A stretch of DNA of 64,000 bases from Halarchaeum nitratireducens (GCF_014647155.1 NZ_BMOQ01000008.1:114449-178448), one strand, 5' to 3'. Shown: positions 8,247-19,025, numbered from the stretch's first letter. The notes: a model not told the origin generated them from the sequence alone. Made by a program: numbers and translations.

Positions 8247-9977
8247 GTGACCACCCCCGATCGACGTGCCCTCCGCGCACTCGCTGTCGTCACGATCGCC
8301 GTCGCGACAGTCACGGGACTCGTGACAGCCAGCCACCCCCGACCTGGAAGCGAGGGGAATGGCCTCACGCAAAACCAGTCGGCGACGCTCTGGTCGCGTG
8401 ACGCAGACAACTACACGAGTCAAACAGCCTATTGACAGCGCTACGGCGAGAATCGGACCGCGATGGGTCAGCTCGCGAACGGAACGGACATCACGTTCAC
8501 GCGGCCGCCCGCCACTGCTTCCACTTGGACGAGCCACGACTTCACCGACCTCCACGCCGGCGGACCGCACACCTCCATCCACACACCCGACGCCGACCTC
8601 GAGAGCAGCGTGTTCATCGCGGATGCTCACGCGACGATCTTCGCTGCCCAGCCGTCGACGCAAGCGCATCTCTCAAAGAATCAGACGACCCGCTATCTCG
8701 CACCGAACGGCACACTCCGCGGCTTCGTCGACTACCGCGTCCGCTACCCGAACACGACGACGAACGGCAATCGGAGTGTCGACTGGTCGCTCACCAGCCA
8801 CCAGATCACGAACGTCACCCTCACGCAGGACGGCCAGACGATCGCGACGGCGCCCGGATCACACACGCCCGTCCTCCACTACCAGCTCGACGACGCCCAA
8901 CAGACGAAACTGACTCTCCACGCAACGATCCACGTGCGCGTCCAGAAGACCGTCCGTGTGAACGGAACGGTTGTCGACGTCACGACAAAGGGCGACTCAC
9001 TCACCGTCTCGGACTCGCTGGCGGGGTCAGTCTACAACCTCTCGGCGTCCCCCTACTACGCCACGTATCCGAACGGTGACGCCGGCGTCGCGATCTTCCA
9101 GTCCGCGCCGTGGCAGGGGTATACGCTCACGAAGAACGGCAGCGCCCGCGTTCGTGGCGTCTGGCGATTCTACACCGCCCGCAACACGAGCTGGGATACC
9201 CTCGTCAAGTCCACCCGCGATGGAGACAGGCAGACAGCCTCCGATTCGATTCCGGTCTTCGTGCACGCCTATCCGTCGCGGATCGGACCGGTCGCCGAGC
9301 CCGTTCGGACGGGACCCTCAATCATCACGACGTGGGGGACGAATCGATCCTCTCCGAGCGCGACGCTCGGCCCGAACATCCACATCGACATCGTCAACCG
9401 CTCCTATACCACGACGTACGGCCTCGCCGTCCGCGCCGACCACGTCGACCGGCAGGCGCTCCACGTCGCAGGAATCGTCCGCGGCGTGAATGCGAGCATC
9501 GTCCAACCGCAGCAAGGGTCAAAACGCCAGCTCCGCCGGAGTAACCTCACCGCCCACGTTGTCTCGCAGAACGCCTCGCAAGCGACGGTTCGCGTCGAAC
9601 TCCACGACAACAAGACCGGAGCACCGATCGTCCTCAACCAGAGCGGGCGGTATCCGATCTTCCAACGGTCCCGTGACGGCTACATCACGGTTGGCGGGAA
9701 GCGGGTAACGACGAACGAATCAGGCGTCGCGATGGTGACACTCCACCAGCCGGGCATCTACACGGCTCGCTATCACCCCGAGTCGTGGCTCGGGACGGAC
9801 CCCGCGTACGTGAGCGACCGGGCGACCGTGCGCTGGCACCCACTCGGCACGCTCGGTGGATGGCTCGATTTTATTGTCGCCGTCGGCTGGCGACTCATCC
9901 CGTTCGCCGTGATGTTCTACGCCGGCCTGCGACTCCTCCGGATGCTCGGCGCCGAACGCTACTTTAGTGACCCATGA
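8247..9977 (+). pseudogene. Large surface-exposed conjugation protein interrupted by an in-frame TGA
   Basis: One reading frame runs from ATG 8247 to 9977 (577 codons), broken only by TGA at 8433-8435. The first 62 residues carry a signal or anchor helix (ALAVVTIAVATVTGLVTA) and end TSQTAY. After the TGA the same frame continues QRYGENRTAMGQLANG without change of character, so TGA most simply replaces a Trp TGG. The rest is a Thr/Asn-rich extracellular protein with many N-glycosylation sequons and beta-rich repeats, ending in one membrane helix (FIVAVGWRLIPFAVMFYAG). It overlaps the next gene by 4 nt. Either the gene is dead, or a 504-residue product starts at ATG 8463 without its signal helix, or the TGA is a sequence error. 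Confidence 0.7.
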
Positions 9978-10840
9978 CACACGACACAGCCACTTCGATC
10001 GACCGACGCACCGCCCTGAAAGCACTCGGAAGCGGCACACTCGTCTGTCTGGCAGGCTGTAATGGCACATCTACGAGTACAACGCCGTCGGGGACGTCAC
10101 CAACATCGACGACTACTGCGACGGGGCCGTTCACGTCGATCAGTGTGCAGGGGACGACACTCGTCGTCGAGGTGGATGCCTCGGCTGACGTCGACCACGT
10201 GAATCTCGTGAAGCCGAACGACTCGCTGTTCGGCAAGCGGTCACTCGCTGCCGGCGCCCACCGTGTCTCCTTCGACGTCGGAACAGCCTACTCGCCGGGA
10301 ACGTACAAGGTCGTCGCGGTCAACAAGGGAAAATCAATCGCGACGGTCAAGCGTTCTCTTCGGCCGAACCTCGAGATCGAGAAGATGGGTGTCGGACGGA
10401 ACCATCCGTCGAAGATGTGGAACGGAACGTCTCACAAGTCAGGTGATGAGGCTTTTGTCGTCGTGAAGAACAACGGGAGCGGCCCGAGCGCAGTTACAAA
10501 GCTCCTCTTCCAGGGTGCAGTCCCGTATCCAAGCGGGGAGAACGGGACGAACTACGCAGACGACCCCAGTGTGAGCGGGATTTATGATCCATCGACCGAC
10601 GCTGAGACACAACAAGTCGTTGTGCCACCGGGAGAGCGGAAGACGATTTACAGCGATCGTTCTCCATTCGGGTTCGTCCCCGGTGTCGGAACGAATTGTA
10701 AGAGCGATCCGCAAAACGGGACGTTCACAGTTAGTATCACGGGGAGCGTTCGTGATTCATCGACCTCCCAGACCTACCAGATACACTATTCGGCGTCTGA
10801 ATCGTTCAACAACTGCTCAATCAAAATTGGGGAGCAGTAG
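9974..10840 (+). CDS. Tat-secreted lipoprotein of the conjugation operon
   Basis: This 288-residue protein has a twin-arginine start (SIDRRTALKALGSG) and a lipobox LAGC about 25 residues in, followed by a Thr/Ser-rich linker, the standard haloarchaeal lipoprotein layout. The mature part is beta-rich with two Ig-like segments (TTLVVEVDASADVDHVNLV and GDEAFVVVKNNGSGPSAV) and paired cysteines near the C-terminus. It overlaps the preceding gene (ATGA) and ends 2 nt before the VirB6-like gene. It is probably a surface component of the mating apparatus; no enzymatic motif is seen. Confidence 0.7.
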   Translation: MTHDTATSIDRRTALKALGSGTLVCLAGCNGTSTSTTPSGTSPTSTTTATGPFTSISVQGTTLVVEVDASADVDHVNLVKPNDSLFGKRSLAAGAHRVSFDVGTAYSPGTYKVVAVNKGKSIATVKRSLRPNLEIEKMGVGRNHPSKMWNGTSHKSGDEAFVVVKNNGSGPSAVTKLLFQGAVPYPSGENGTNYADDPSVSGIYDPSTDAETQQVVVPPGERKTIYSDRSPFGFVPGVGTNCKSDPQNGTFTVSITGSVRDSSTSQTYQIHYSASESFNNCSIKIGEQ

Positions 10841-10842
10841 TC

Positions 10843-11901
10843 ATGGTTGATCTAATCGATGTCGTCCTCCAGAGTTTCAAGGACGCGGTCAACTGGTTCA
10901 CTGGCCTGTTCATGCAAGGCCTTCGACACGGGTATCACACCCTGACGGTCGATACCTTCGGTACGCCGACTCCGAATACGCATAGCGGGTTTGTCTTCGG
11001 ACAGCCGACAAACGCGCCGTGGCAAGCGATCCGTCATGCGCTGGTTGGCGGCCAGATTATGATGATCTCGCTTCTCCTCCTCGTAATCTGCGTACAGGGC
11101 CGACACCTCATCCGGATCTTCAATATCGGGAGTGCCTACGAGTCACGGAAGACCAAACGGACCGCGTGGGTCGGTGCGTTCCTCATCATAACGTGGTATT
11201 GGTTGGGGGTCGTCGTGCTCTATCTGGTAAACGGATTCACGATTGCGCTCTTGCCGAGCTTATCTACCCTTGGCACAGTAATGGTCCGTCTCATCGGATC
11301 CGCACTCTCGAATCCAGCACTCTCGCTCATATTCGGACTTCTTGGAGGGGTTTCAATGTGGGCACTTGAAGCGCTCTACTACATCCGAGAGATTCTTCTC
11401 TACGTCTACATCTACGGAATGCCAATCGCAGTCGCCCTTGCGTACGGGAACATCCCCGTTCTATCAGATGTTGCGATGGGATTCGCCAAGCGCTTCGTCC
11501 CACTCGCAATTCTCCCGCTGCCAGCAGCGATCGTGTTCAAAGGCTACGACCTGATCTATACGCAGAGTTCTCTCACCCCGTCAGATCCGTTCCTGAGCTA
11601 TCTAGTCGCTGTTTCGCTTCCCCTCGTCGCACTGGTCGTCACGTGGAAGACCTTCACGTACGCGTCGCCGCTGACCGCGAAGATCGTTGGCACTGCAACG
11701 CGAGGAGCGGCACTTCTTGGTGGTGTTACGGCCGGTGCATACATCGGTGGCGCTGGCGTCGCGACGACCGCCGCCCGGTGGGGGCCGAAGGCCGCAGCAG
11801 GCCAAGCCGTCGCGCAACGCGCCGCGATGCGAGGCTCAAGTGATGACGAGGACTCGACCCCGTCGTACCGGCGCACTGAGAACGATCCAGGGAGCTACTA
11901 A
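10843..11901 (+). CDS. Polytopic membrane protein, VirB6/TrbL-like candidate
   Basis: This 352-residue protein has about seven hydrophobic helices between residues 60 and 300, including QIMMISLLLLVICVQG and NPALSLIFGLLGGVSMWA. A polar N-terminal helix precedes them and a charged tail ends YRRTENDPGSY. An archaeal conjugation operon is expected to carry a VirB6-type channel protein just ahead of the VirB3/VirB4 genes, which is exactly this position. The assignment rests on topology and context, since VirB6 proteins share little sequence. Confidence 0.55.
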   Translation: MVDLIDVVLQSFKDAVNWFTGLFMQGLRHGYHTLTVDTFGTPTPNTHSGFVFGQPTNAPWQAIRHALVGGQIMMISLLLLVICVQGRHLIRIFNIGSAYESRKTKRTAWVGAFLIITWYWLGVVVLYLVNGFTIALLPSLSTLGTVMVRLIGSALSNPALSLIFGLLGGVSMWALEALYYIREILLYVYIYGMPIAVALAYGNIPVLSDVAMGFAKRFVPLAILPLPAAIVFKGYDLIYTQSSLTPSDPFLSYLVAVSLPLVALVVTWKTFTYASPLTAKIVGTATRGAALLGGVTAGAYIGGAGVATTAARWGPKAAAGQAVAQRAAMRGSSDDEDSTPSYRRTENDPGSY

Positions 11902-11904
11902 TCC

Positions 11905-13023
11905 ATGGCAACAGATCCAGACGCGGCCGCGAGACGCATCATGAATCAGTTCGGCGAGGAGAGCCGCATCCCCTACTTCAATATCGAGGAGGGCGACGTC
12001 GGCGTCCTCATCGCTTTCCCGATCATGGGGCTGCTCCTCGCTGCGCTCACCGGAATTCAATCACTCGCCCTCCCGTTCGTCGCCGGTGGCCTGGGGCTCG
12101 GCGTCGCGATCATCTACGTCTCACCGAGTCACCTCAACGCCTGGACGTGGGCCACCGACGTCTCCCAGTACCTCAAACGCCCCCGAATCACCTTCAGTGC
12201 ACCCGACGACCCAGCAGCGGGCACAAACGAGAGTGTGCGCAACGAGGGCGGGCTCGCGAACTACACGCCCTTCCAGCCCGACGAACGCACCCAAGACCTC
12301 ACGAACGTCGAGCGTGCCTGGCCCGGCGCCGGCGCGATCCAGCGCTCCGACGGCGCAATGGAGGCCTTCGTCGAGGTTACTCCGGACAACATGGACTTCG
12401 CGATGTCAGACGACTGGGCCCAACTCCAAGAGGCCGGCGCGGAGTTCGCGAACAAGGAACTCGATTCGAAGCTCAAATTCCACGTCACAACGCGCTCCTT
12501 CCCCGTCGAGCGGATCGTCGAGAACATCGAAGAGCGACTCACGCACGAGGACGTCACGGAGAACCCGATCTTCCGCGAGCTTCTCGAAGAGTACCAGGAG
12601 ACGCGGCCCCGGGAAATGCGCGAACGTGGCATCCAGCAGCTCCGATTCTACATCGGCGTCGAGGTCGCCCCGATCGAGGTCTACGACCGCTTCCAGGACG
12701 AAGCCACGCCCGCCGAGAAACTCACCCAGTTCCCCGTCATCGGCTTCCTCTTCAATCCGTTCGTCACCCGCCGCGAGAACTTTCAAGCGGCTGAGCAGCG
12801 CGCACGAATGTTCGAGACACTCGACGACCGAATCGCCGCGGTCCGCAGCGAATTCGTCCAGCAGGCGAGTGGCTGGTCGGCGCGCCGCCTCAGCACGGTC
12901 GAACTCTTCACGCTCACGATGGACTTCTGGAACGGCCACGAACACGACTACGACGACCCCGACTCGATCGTCCGCCAGCAATCCGTCGTTGATCACGAAC
13001 GACGGGAGGATACCGATGCATAG
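11905..13023 (+). CDS. PrgI/VirB3-like membrane protein of the type IV secretion system
   Basis: This 372-residue protein has two adjacent helices near residues 32-75 (VGVLIAFPIMGLLLAAL and ALPFVAGGLGLGVAIIYV), then a long soluble domain. The short cytoplasmic N-terminus, paired helices and location directly before the VirB4 ATPase resemble PrgI/VirB3 proteins; the soluble part looks like the N-terminal portion of VirB4-type proteins. Its stop overlaps the VirB4 start by 8 nt (ATGCATAG), which indicates coupled translation and a joint complex at the membrane. Confidence 0.55.
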   Translation: MATDPDAAARRIMNQFGEESRIPYFNIEEGDVGVLIAFPIMGLLLAALTGIQSLALPFVAGGLGLGVAIIYVSPSHLNAWTWATDVSQYLKRPRITFSAPDDPAAGTNESVRNEGGLANYTPFQPDERTQDLTNVERAWPGAGAIQRSDGAMEAFVEVTPDNMDFAMSDDWAQLQEAGAEFANKELDSKLKFHVTTRSFPVERIVENIEERLTHEDVTENPIFRELLEEYQETRPREMRERGIQQLRFYIGVEVAPIEVYDRFQDEATPAEKLTQFPVIGFLFNPFVTRRENFQAAEQRARMFETLDDRIAAVRSEFVQQASGWSARRLSTVELFTLTMDFWNGHEHDYDDPDSIVRQQSVVDHERREDTDA

Positions 13024-15226
13024 TGTCCTCCTGCCGGCGGCGGCCGGCTTCGGCGCCCAGATCCGACAGTGGGCACTCAATCCGACGACGCCCGGTGGCA
13101 TCTTGCTCTACCTCCTCCTCGCGGTGGTCGTCGTCGCAGTCGGCGTCGTCGCATGGACGCGCTATCAGGCTCGCAACGACGAACCCACCGTCGAGTTCGC
13201 GGACGTCCTCGACGAAGAAACACTCGAGGAGGGGCAGGCTGAGGGCCGTCTCCTCGACGAGATCGCGGAGTCGCACAAGACGGCAATCGCGCCGGCTGCC
13301 ATCGAGTGGGAGACGCGGGCCGCACGCGTCGGCGAGCAGTGGACGAGCACGCTCTACATCGCCGAGTACCCCGACCATCCGAGCGACGGCTACCTCAGCA
13401 AACTCTTCAACCTCACCGACATCCAGTTCGACCTCACCGCGCACATCACGCCGAAGAACCAAGAGCGTGCCCGGAACGAACTCGAGGAGATCGCCGACGA
13501 CCTCCAAGTGGACGCGGACCTCGAGCAGAGCGTCCGTGGCGCCTACCTCCAAGAGCGCGCTGACGAGGCGGCGGCGACGTACAAGGCCGTCGAGAGCGGT
13601 GCGAACGTCTTCGACCAGGGCGTCTTCGTCACGGTGCGCGCCGACGAGAAGGACGACCTGCAGGACGCCGTCCGTACGGTGAAGAGCACGCTCCGGGACG
13701 ACCCGGCGAACCTCACGCCGAAGACCGCCATCTGTCGGCAGGACGTCGCCCTCCAGTCCGCCGCACCCATCGGTGACAATCCATTCGGCCGGGAGTCCAT
13801 CGCCCTCGGCGGCGCCGTCGGTGCACTCCTCGCGTCACCGCACAACGCAACGATCCTCGAAGAGGGCGGCGTCGAGTTCGGCATCCACAAGGACACGCAA
13901 AGCCCCGTCGTCATCGATCCATTCAGTCGCGACAACGGCTACGCGATGTTCACCGTCGGCGACACGGGCTCCGGGAAGTCGTTTGGCTCGAAGCAGAACT
14001 TCATCCGGTCGATCGAGCAGGACCGCGACCGGATCGGCATCATCCTCGAACCGCTCAACAACTGGATGGGCGTCGCCGAAGCCCTCGACGCCCAGCGCAT
14101 CACGGTCGGTGGGACGCTCGGCCTCAATCCCCTCGAGATTCGGCAAACACCCGAGCACGCCCAGCGCGCGATGGGTGAAGACGCGAGCCCGTTCAACGAG
14201 AAACTCGACGATGCGATGAGCTTCCTCACCAACTTCTTCGCTCTCAGGGGCATCTCCCTCGGTGATCGGCGAACGACGCTCGAACTCGGCCTGCGGACCG
14301 CCTACACCCGCCAAGGGATCACCGACGACATCACGACGCACGACAATCCGAGTCCGACGATTCGAGATATGATGGATGTCTTCGAGGAGATGGTCGACGA
14401 CCCCGAGGAGTTCGTCGTGCGCTCCGAATCCGAAGCCGAAAAGATTCAGGCGGACGCGACGTGGCTCCTCGACCAGCTCCGGCCCTTCGAGGAAGAGGGT
14501 CGGCACGCGAATCTCGGGACGGAGTCCGCGTTCGACATTCGCGACGAGAAGACGATCTATCTCGACCTCGCCCAGCAAGAGGGCAGCGTCGACTCCAGTA
14601 CGGCGCTCACGATGCAACTCCTCATCTCGCTTGTCTACGAGCGTGCGAAGGAGACGGAGAAGGAGGTCGTCTTCGTCATCGACGAGGCACGCTATCTGAT
14701 GCAGGACGCCGCGAGTCTCGCCTTCCTCGAGACAGTGTTCCGCCACCACCGCCATCACGATCTCTCCATTCGCCTCGTGACGCAGACGGTCGACGAGTTC
14801 TTCGAGCACGCCGAGTCCGAGGCGATCCTCGACCAGTGCGCCGTCAAGCAGTTCCACCGCCTCGACGGGATGGACGAGGCGTGGGCTGACGAGTTCGGAT
14901 TGAATTATGCACAGATGCGCTACGTCCAAGAGGCGGTTCCGGGGAACGAGGACGCCGGCTTCTCCGAAGCCCTCGTGGGTGTCGACGGCGAGTGGCGTGG
15001 CATTCGCGTCGAAGCCATGCCCAAGGAGAAGCAAGTCATCGACTTTGACCCCACCGCACAGACTCGCGACGAACTGCCCGGAGTCGACATTGACGAAACG
15101 CCATCCGAGATCGGCGAATTCAGAGCGGAACTGGAGGAGCGATCAACAGCACAGGAGCCTGTAGACGGAGACGTTGCGGACGCAGAAGCTGATGGCGGAA
15201 CAACGGAGGGGATGGACGATGCGTGA
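13016..15226 (+). CDS. VirB4/TraC-type conjugation ATPase
   Basis: This 736-residue protein has an N-terminal membrane helix (LLYLLLAVVVVAVGVVAW). A Walker A GDTGSGKS lies near residue 315 and a Walker B EVVFVIDEAR near 551, followed by a HerA/FtsK-like arginine-rich segment FRHHRHHDLSIRLVTQT. VirB4 ATPases energise pilus assembly and substrate transfer at the inner face of the secretion channel. The frame extends far upstream of 13016, but that part is a shadow of the preceding gene. ATG 13016 is chosen for the 8-nt overlap and the immediate membrane helix. The end overlaps the next start (ATGCGTGA). Confidence 0.88.
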   Translation: MHSVLLPAAAGFGAQIRQWALNPTTPGGILLYLLLAVVVVAVGVVAWTRYQARNDEPTVEFADVLDEETLEEGQAEGRLLDEIAESHKTAIAPAAIEWETRAARVGEQWTSTLYIAEYPDHPSDGYLSKLFNLTDIQFDLTAHITPKNQERARNELEEIADDLQVDADLEQSVRGAYLQERADEAAATYKAVESGANVFDQGVFVTVRADEKDDLQDAVRTVKSTLRDDPANLTPKTAICRQDVALQSAAPIGDNPFGRESIALGGAVGALLASPHNATILEEGGVEFGIHKDTQSPVVIDPFSRDNGYAMFTVGDTGSGKSFGSKQNFIRSIEQDRDRIGIILEPLNNWMGVAEALDAQRITVGGTLGLNPLEIRQTPEHAQRAMGEDASPFNEKLDDAMSFLTNFFALRGISLGDRRTTLELGLRTAYTRQGITDDITTHDNPSPTIRDMMDVFEEMVDDPEEFVVRSESEAEKIQADATWLLDQLRPFEEEGRHANLGTESAFDIRDEKTIYLDLAQQEGSVDSSTALTMQLLISLVYERAKETEKEVVFVIDEARYLMQDAASLAFLETVFRHHRHHDLSIRLVTQTVDEFFEHAESEAILDQCAVKQFHRLDGMDEAWADEFGLNYAQMRYVQEAVPGNEDAGFSEALVGVDGEWRGIRVEAMPKEKQVIDFDPTAQTRDELPGVDIDETPSEIGEFRAELEERSTAQEPVDGDVADAEADGGTTEGMDDA

Positions 15227-18200
15227 GTATCTGCGCGTGACGCCGACGTCCGAGGTACTCGATCCGGCAGGGATACCTCGTGTACTCGAAAGCCTGCACA
15301 AGCTCACGTCATCAGAATCATCGGGACTTGGCGCGAAACTGAACCCGTTCCAGTCCTCAACGCCGCCGCGGTTCGAATTCCTCGCGCTGAGCGAGGGCCC
15401 GGACGAGCCCGTCGAGTTCTACTACGGCGCCGACGAGCACCTCGACACCGTCGAGGAACGGCTCCGCTCGATCTATCCGGAGACCTTCGACATCGAACGC
15501 GTCGACATCGACGTTGCATCACGACTCATCCAGCCGGTCGAGTACACCCGAGAGGAGTTCGTCGAGGAGTACACAGCCGGGAATCTCCGGTACGAGTTCG
15601 AGGTGGAGGAGCGCTACGACCTCACGAACGATGACACAGCGGAAAACGGTGCGGAATCCGTCGCAGATGGTGGTGTCGACGTCGACCTCGACACCGACCG
15701 GATCGTTCGCGTCGGAGAGACCGCTGTCGAACTCGCGCCGTCGAGGACACTCCCGGACGACAAGCCGGTGACCACGCTCGACAAACCAACGGTCACGGAC
15801 GAGGGAACGGTACTCGCGCGACCGGCCGTCGACGCGGTGTCACCGCTCGGCGTTCGGTGGTGTGGGGCAGCGACGCGGAAAGCGGACTGGATGACCTCAC
15901 TCACGCCGTTCACGGACGCCGAGAGTGAGGAGTCACTTACGTCGGTTGACCAACCGGGGCGTACGCTCGCGTCGCTCATCGACCATCTGATGGACGCGAG
16001 CGCGCCCGTGGCGTTTCAGGTCGTCTTCCAGTGCCATGCGAGCTGGCAGTCGGACGCCGAGGTCCGGAAGGAGGAGTTGATTGACGGCCGGGATACGCTC
16101 TCGCAGAAGATCATCGGCGACCTTCTCGACTCCGAGATCGAGCACGAGCACGACGAGCGTGAACTCAGCGACTCCGTCTCGGCGCGCCTCGACGCGATCG
16201 ACGCGAAGAACCCCAAACGCTCGTTCACGGTGAACGCCCGCGTCATCGGTGTCCCAAAAGACGATCCCGGGGCCCTCGACTCGCGGTTAGACTCACTCGC
16301 ACCGGTCTTCGACCCTCTTGATGGTCCGTTCTACGATGTCACCGCGAAGCGCCTCCGCGATGATGGATTCCGTGACGCGAAGAAGGAGAAGAACGCGCGA
16401 GCAGCGCTCCAACGACTGCTCGACCGCGAGATCACGACGGGGCGTGGAAAGACTCGTCCCGACTTCGTCCTAAGTGGGCAAGAGCTCGCGAACTTCGTCC
16501 TCGTCCCCTCGTCCGAACAGCTCTCCGTCGAGGGAACGCGGGGGACCCGAGCCGAGCACCAGAGCCGAAATCCACTCCCATGGCCCAATCCGGATCTGAT
16601 CCAGCAGTTCCAAGACGGGATGGCGATCGGCTACGCGCTCGACGAGAACGGTGACCCACAACCAGACCCCATCCGGATCCCAACAGAGCGGTTGCCGACG
16701 CACTACGGACGGTTCGCGTCGACCGGCGGTGGGAAGTCGAAGGCCATCATCAACGATGCCCTCTCGCTCCGGGAGACGACTGGTGGCCCCGTCGTCCTCG
16801 TCGACCCGAAGGGCGACGGGATGTGTGAGAACTACCTGCGCTGCCACTACGAGCGATTTGAGGGCCTCGACGACGTCTACCACTTCCGCGTTCCGGAGAC
16901 CATCCCCGCGTTCTCCTTCTTCGACATCCGCCCCGCCCTCGAGGCGGGTCGCAACCGTGAGGACGCGATTCAGGACAAAGTCGACCACTTCCACGACATC
17001 CTCCGGATGATTATGGGCCGCGAGCAGTACGGCCAGGCGTTCGTCGCAAACGAGATCCTCAGCTACCTGATCAAGGCGCTGTTCGACGAGGAGTACGGCA
17101 GCGACGTGTTCGGGCTGGACGACCTCTTCGCCGCCGCCCTCCGAATGCAGCGCGACCAGACGATTCCGCCAGTCTCAGCGGACAACCAGACCATCGAGGA
17201 ATCGCTGACACGCCACTTCGCGAAGGACGACCACCAGTTCCAGGTGTCGATGGACGCCGTCGGGAACCGTCTCGACAAGCTCAACGAGGACGCACATCTC
17301 CGGCGGATCTTCAGCCACGTTCCCGAGCAGAACGACGCCGGCGAGTACGTCGACAACCGATTCGACTTCCGCGCGTTCCTCGATGAAGACGCCACCATCA
17401 TCTTCGATCTGGGCGACCTTCGCTCGGAGGCACAGCGAGCGATCACCCTGCTCCTGTTGAGCAACCTCTGGGATGCTGTTCAGGTACGCCGGCGCGACGG
17501 CCAGACCGACTACGAGAAGCTGACGAACCTCATCATCGAGGAGGCCGCACCGGTGGCGTCGACGAAGCTCGTCTCCGAGCAGCTACTGCCGCAGGGCCGG
17601 TCGTTCGGCCTGAGTATGGGGCTCGTGATGCAGTTCCCCGAGCAGGTGCGGAACCGGAACGAGCGAGCCTACGACGAGGTGTTGAACAACATCAAGACAA
17701 AGCTCATCGGCAACATCTCGATTGAGCGCGATCTCGCGGAGTCGCTTGCCCACGAGGACCTCAGCCCGACCGAACTCCGCAACCGAATCAACACGTTGCC
17801 GAGCGGCGAGTGGATCGCCCAGCTCCCGAGCCCGTCGTTCGGAGAGACTGGTCCGCCGCCGTTTTCGCTGCAGCCGCTCCCGATTGCGCCGGGGCATCCA
17901 GAAAGCGACCAGCCGCTCACAGAGCCCCAGGAAGACCATTTCGAGTCCGTGTCCCGGCCACGGATGGTCGAGCGGACACAGGCCCAGTACGGGCTAACAG
18001 AGACGACTGAGTCGAACACTGCTCCGGAGGAGACTGGCTGGGGTAGTACGGGAGCCGACACGACGGGCTCGGCTGCCGACGGCGATACAGCGACCGACCC
18101 GACGCAATCCGCGTTCATCAGCGAGTCGACGACCGAGGACGTATCGACGTCGACTACGCAGCCAGAGACGGACAGTGCCCCAGGTGCAGACGAGTCAGAG

Positions 18201-19025
18201 ATGAGCCCCCTGTTCGGGCAGGCTACCGAGACGGACGGGGAATCAGCTGGTGACCAAGCAGCGGAGCCGGAGAACGGGGCAACGCCCGTTCAGGAAAGCA
18301 GCGTGCCCGTCCCCGATGACGAGCTCCGACAACGCGGCCTCAGTCGAGACGACGTCCGGTTTCTGAATCATGTCCTCGACGTGATGAACAGAGCGGACGA
18401 CGAGTACACGCTGTTGGACAGGATGAGCCAGCTTCGGGACGAATACGACGATCTCTACATAGAGCGGCTCACGGAGCAGAACCTCCTTGAAGCAGACTCC
18501 GCGGCAGGTCGCAAGTACTACACCGTCCTCCCGGACGGCCGAGACCTCCTCAGGAGAGAATTGAAAGCGGGGCCAGGAGCGGGCGATCTCGGCGAGAAAA
18601 CGCCACACAAGGTGGGCGTCCGCCTCCTCGAGCTGTGGCTCCAGCAGCGGGACGACGCCGTTCGCGTGGAACCGTACTACGAAACCGACGACGGCACGGT
18701 ACTGGACGTGGCCGGCTTCGACGAGGGCGGAGATCTCGTCTGGGCCGGCGAAGCAGAGCTCGCGAGTAATAATCGGCACGCCCCGGTCGAGGATTACGAC
18801 AAACTCAGCACGGTGGATGCTGACGCTATCTGGGCCTTCAACAATCGCGAGACAGCCCTCGACGTCCTGGAGAGCCTTGCCGACGCCGATCGGATCGACG
18901 AGCGGGTCAGCGGGCGGGCGGCACGGTCGTTCGCGACCATCAGAGACGCCGTCGGCGAGTTCGATGCTGCGGGCCTGACCACCGTTCGGGGCTTCAAAAA
19001 TCTCGATCAAGAGCTCAACCAATGA
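15219..19025 (+). CDS. TraD/VirD4-like type IV coupling ATPase with C-terminal winged-helix and nuclease-like tail
   Basis: This is a 1268-residue protein. The ATPase core carries Walker A STGGGKS near residue 501, VDPKGDG near 527 and Walker B LIIEEAAPVAS near 771, as in TraG/TraD/VirD4 proteins that deliver DNA to the secretion channel. An acidic Thr/Ser-rich linker follows (about 930-1040). Then comes a winged-helix-like block (LSRDDVRFLNHVLDVMNRA) and a final domain (TVLDVAGFDEGGDLVWAGEA) that resembles the nuclease-fold tails of haloarchaeal transfer ATPases. No N-terminal membrane helix is evident, so it may dock on a partner. Start ATG 15219 overlaps the VirB4 stop. Confidence 0.82.
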   Translation: MREYLRVTPTSEVLDPAGIPRVLESLHKLTSSESSGLGAKLNPFQSSTPPRFEFLALSEGPDEPVEFYYGADEHLDTVEERLRSIYPETFDIERVDIDVASRLIQPVEYTREEFVEEYTAGNLRYEFEVEERYDLTNDDTAENGAESVADGGVDVDLDTDRIVRVGETAVELAPSRTLPDDKPVTTLDKPTVTDEGTVLARPAVDAVSPLGVRWCGAATRKADWMTSLTPFTDAESEESLTSVDQPGRTLASLIDHLMDASAPVAFQVVFQCHASWQSDAEVRKEELIDGRDTLSQKIIGDLLDSEIEHEHDERELSDSVSARLDAIDAKNPKRSFTVNARVIGVPKDDPGALDSRLDSLAPVFDPLDGPFYDVTAKRLRDDGFRDAKKEKNARAALQRLLDREITTGRGKTRPDFVLSGQELANFVLVPSSEQLSVEGTRGTRAEHQSRNPLPWPNPDLIQQFQDGMAIGYALDENGDPQPDPIRIPTERLPTHYGRFASTGGGKSKAIINDALSLRETTGGPVVLVDPKGDGMCENYLRCHYERFEGLDDVYHFRVPETIPAFSFFDIRPALEAGRNREDAIQDKVDHFHDILRMIMGREQYGQAFVANEILSYLIKALFDEEYGSDVFGLDDLFAAALRMQRDQTIPPVSADNQTIEESLTRHFAKDDHQFQVSMDAVGNRLDKLNEDAHLRRIFSHVPEQNDAGEYVDNRFDFRAFLDEDATIIFDLGDLRSEAQRAITLLLLSNLWDAVQVRRRDGQTDYEKLTNLIIEEAAPVASTKLVSEQLLPQGRSFGLSMGLVMQFPEQVRNRNERAYDEVLNNIKTKLIGNISIERDLAESLAHEDLSPTELRNRINTLPSGEWIAQLPSPSFGETGPPPFSLQPLPIAPGHPESDQPLTEPQEDHFESVSRPRMVERTQAQYGLTETTESNTAPEETGWGSTGADTTGSAADGDTATDPTQSAFISESTTEDVSTSTTQPETDSAPGADESEMSPLFGQATETDGESAGDQAAEPENGATPVQESSVPVPDDELRQRGLSRDDVRFLNHVLDVMNRADDEYTLLDRMSQLRDEYDDLYIERLTEQNLLEADSAAGRKYYTVLPDGRDLLRRELKAGPGAGDLGEKTPHKVGVRLLELWLQQRDDAVRVEPYYETDDGTVLDVAGFDEGGDLVWAGEAELASNNRHAPVEDYDKLSTVDADAIWAFNNRETALDVLESLADADRIDERVSGRAARSFATIRDAVGEFDAAGLTTVRGFKNLDQELNQ

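Noticed and set aside
12086..13015. 310-residue N-terminal extension of the VirB4 gene
   Set aside because: Ser/Arg/Thr-rich shadow of the PrgI-like gene; ATG 13016 with an 8-nt overlap and an immediate membrane helix is the sensible start.
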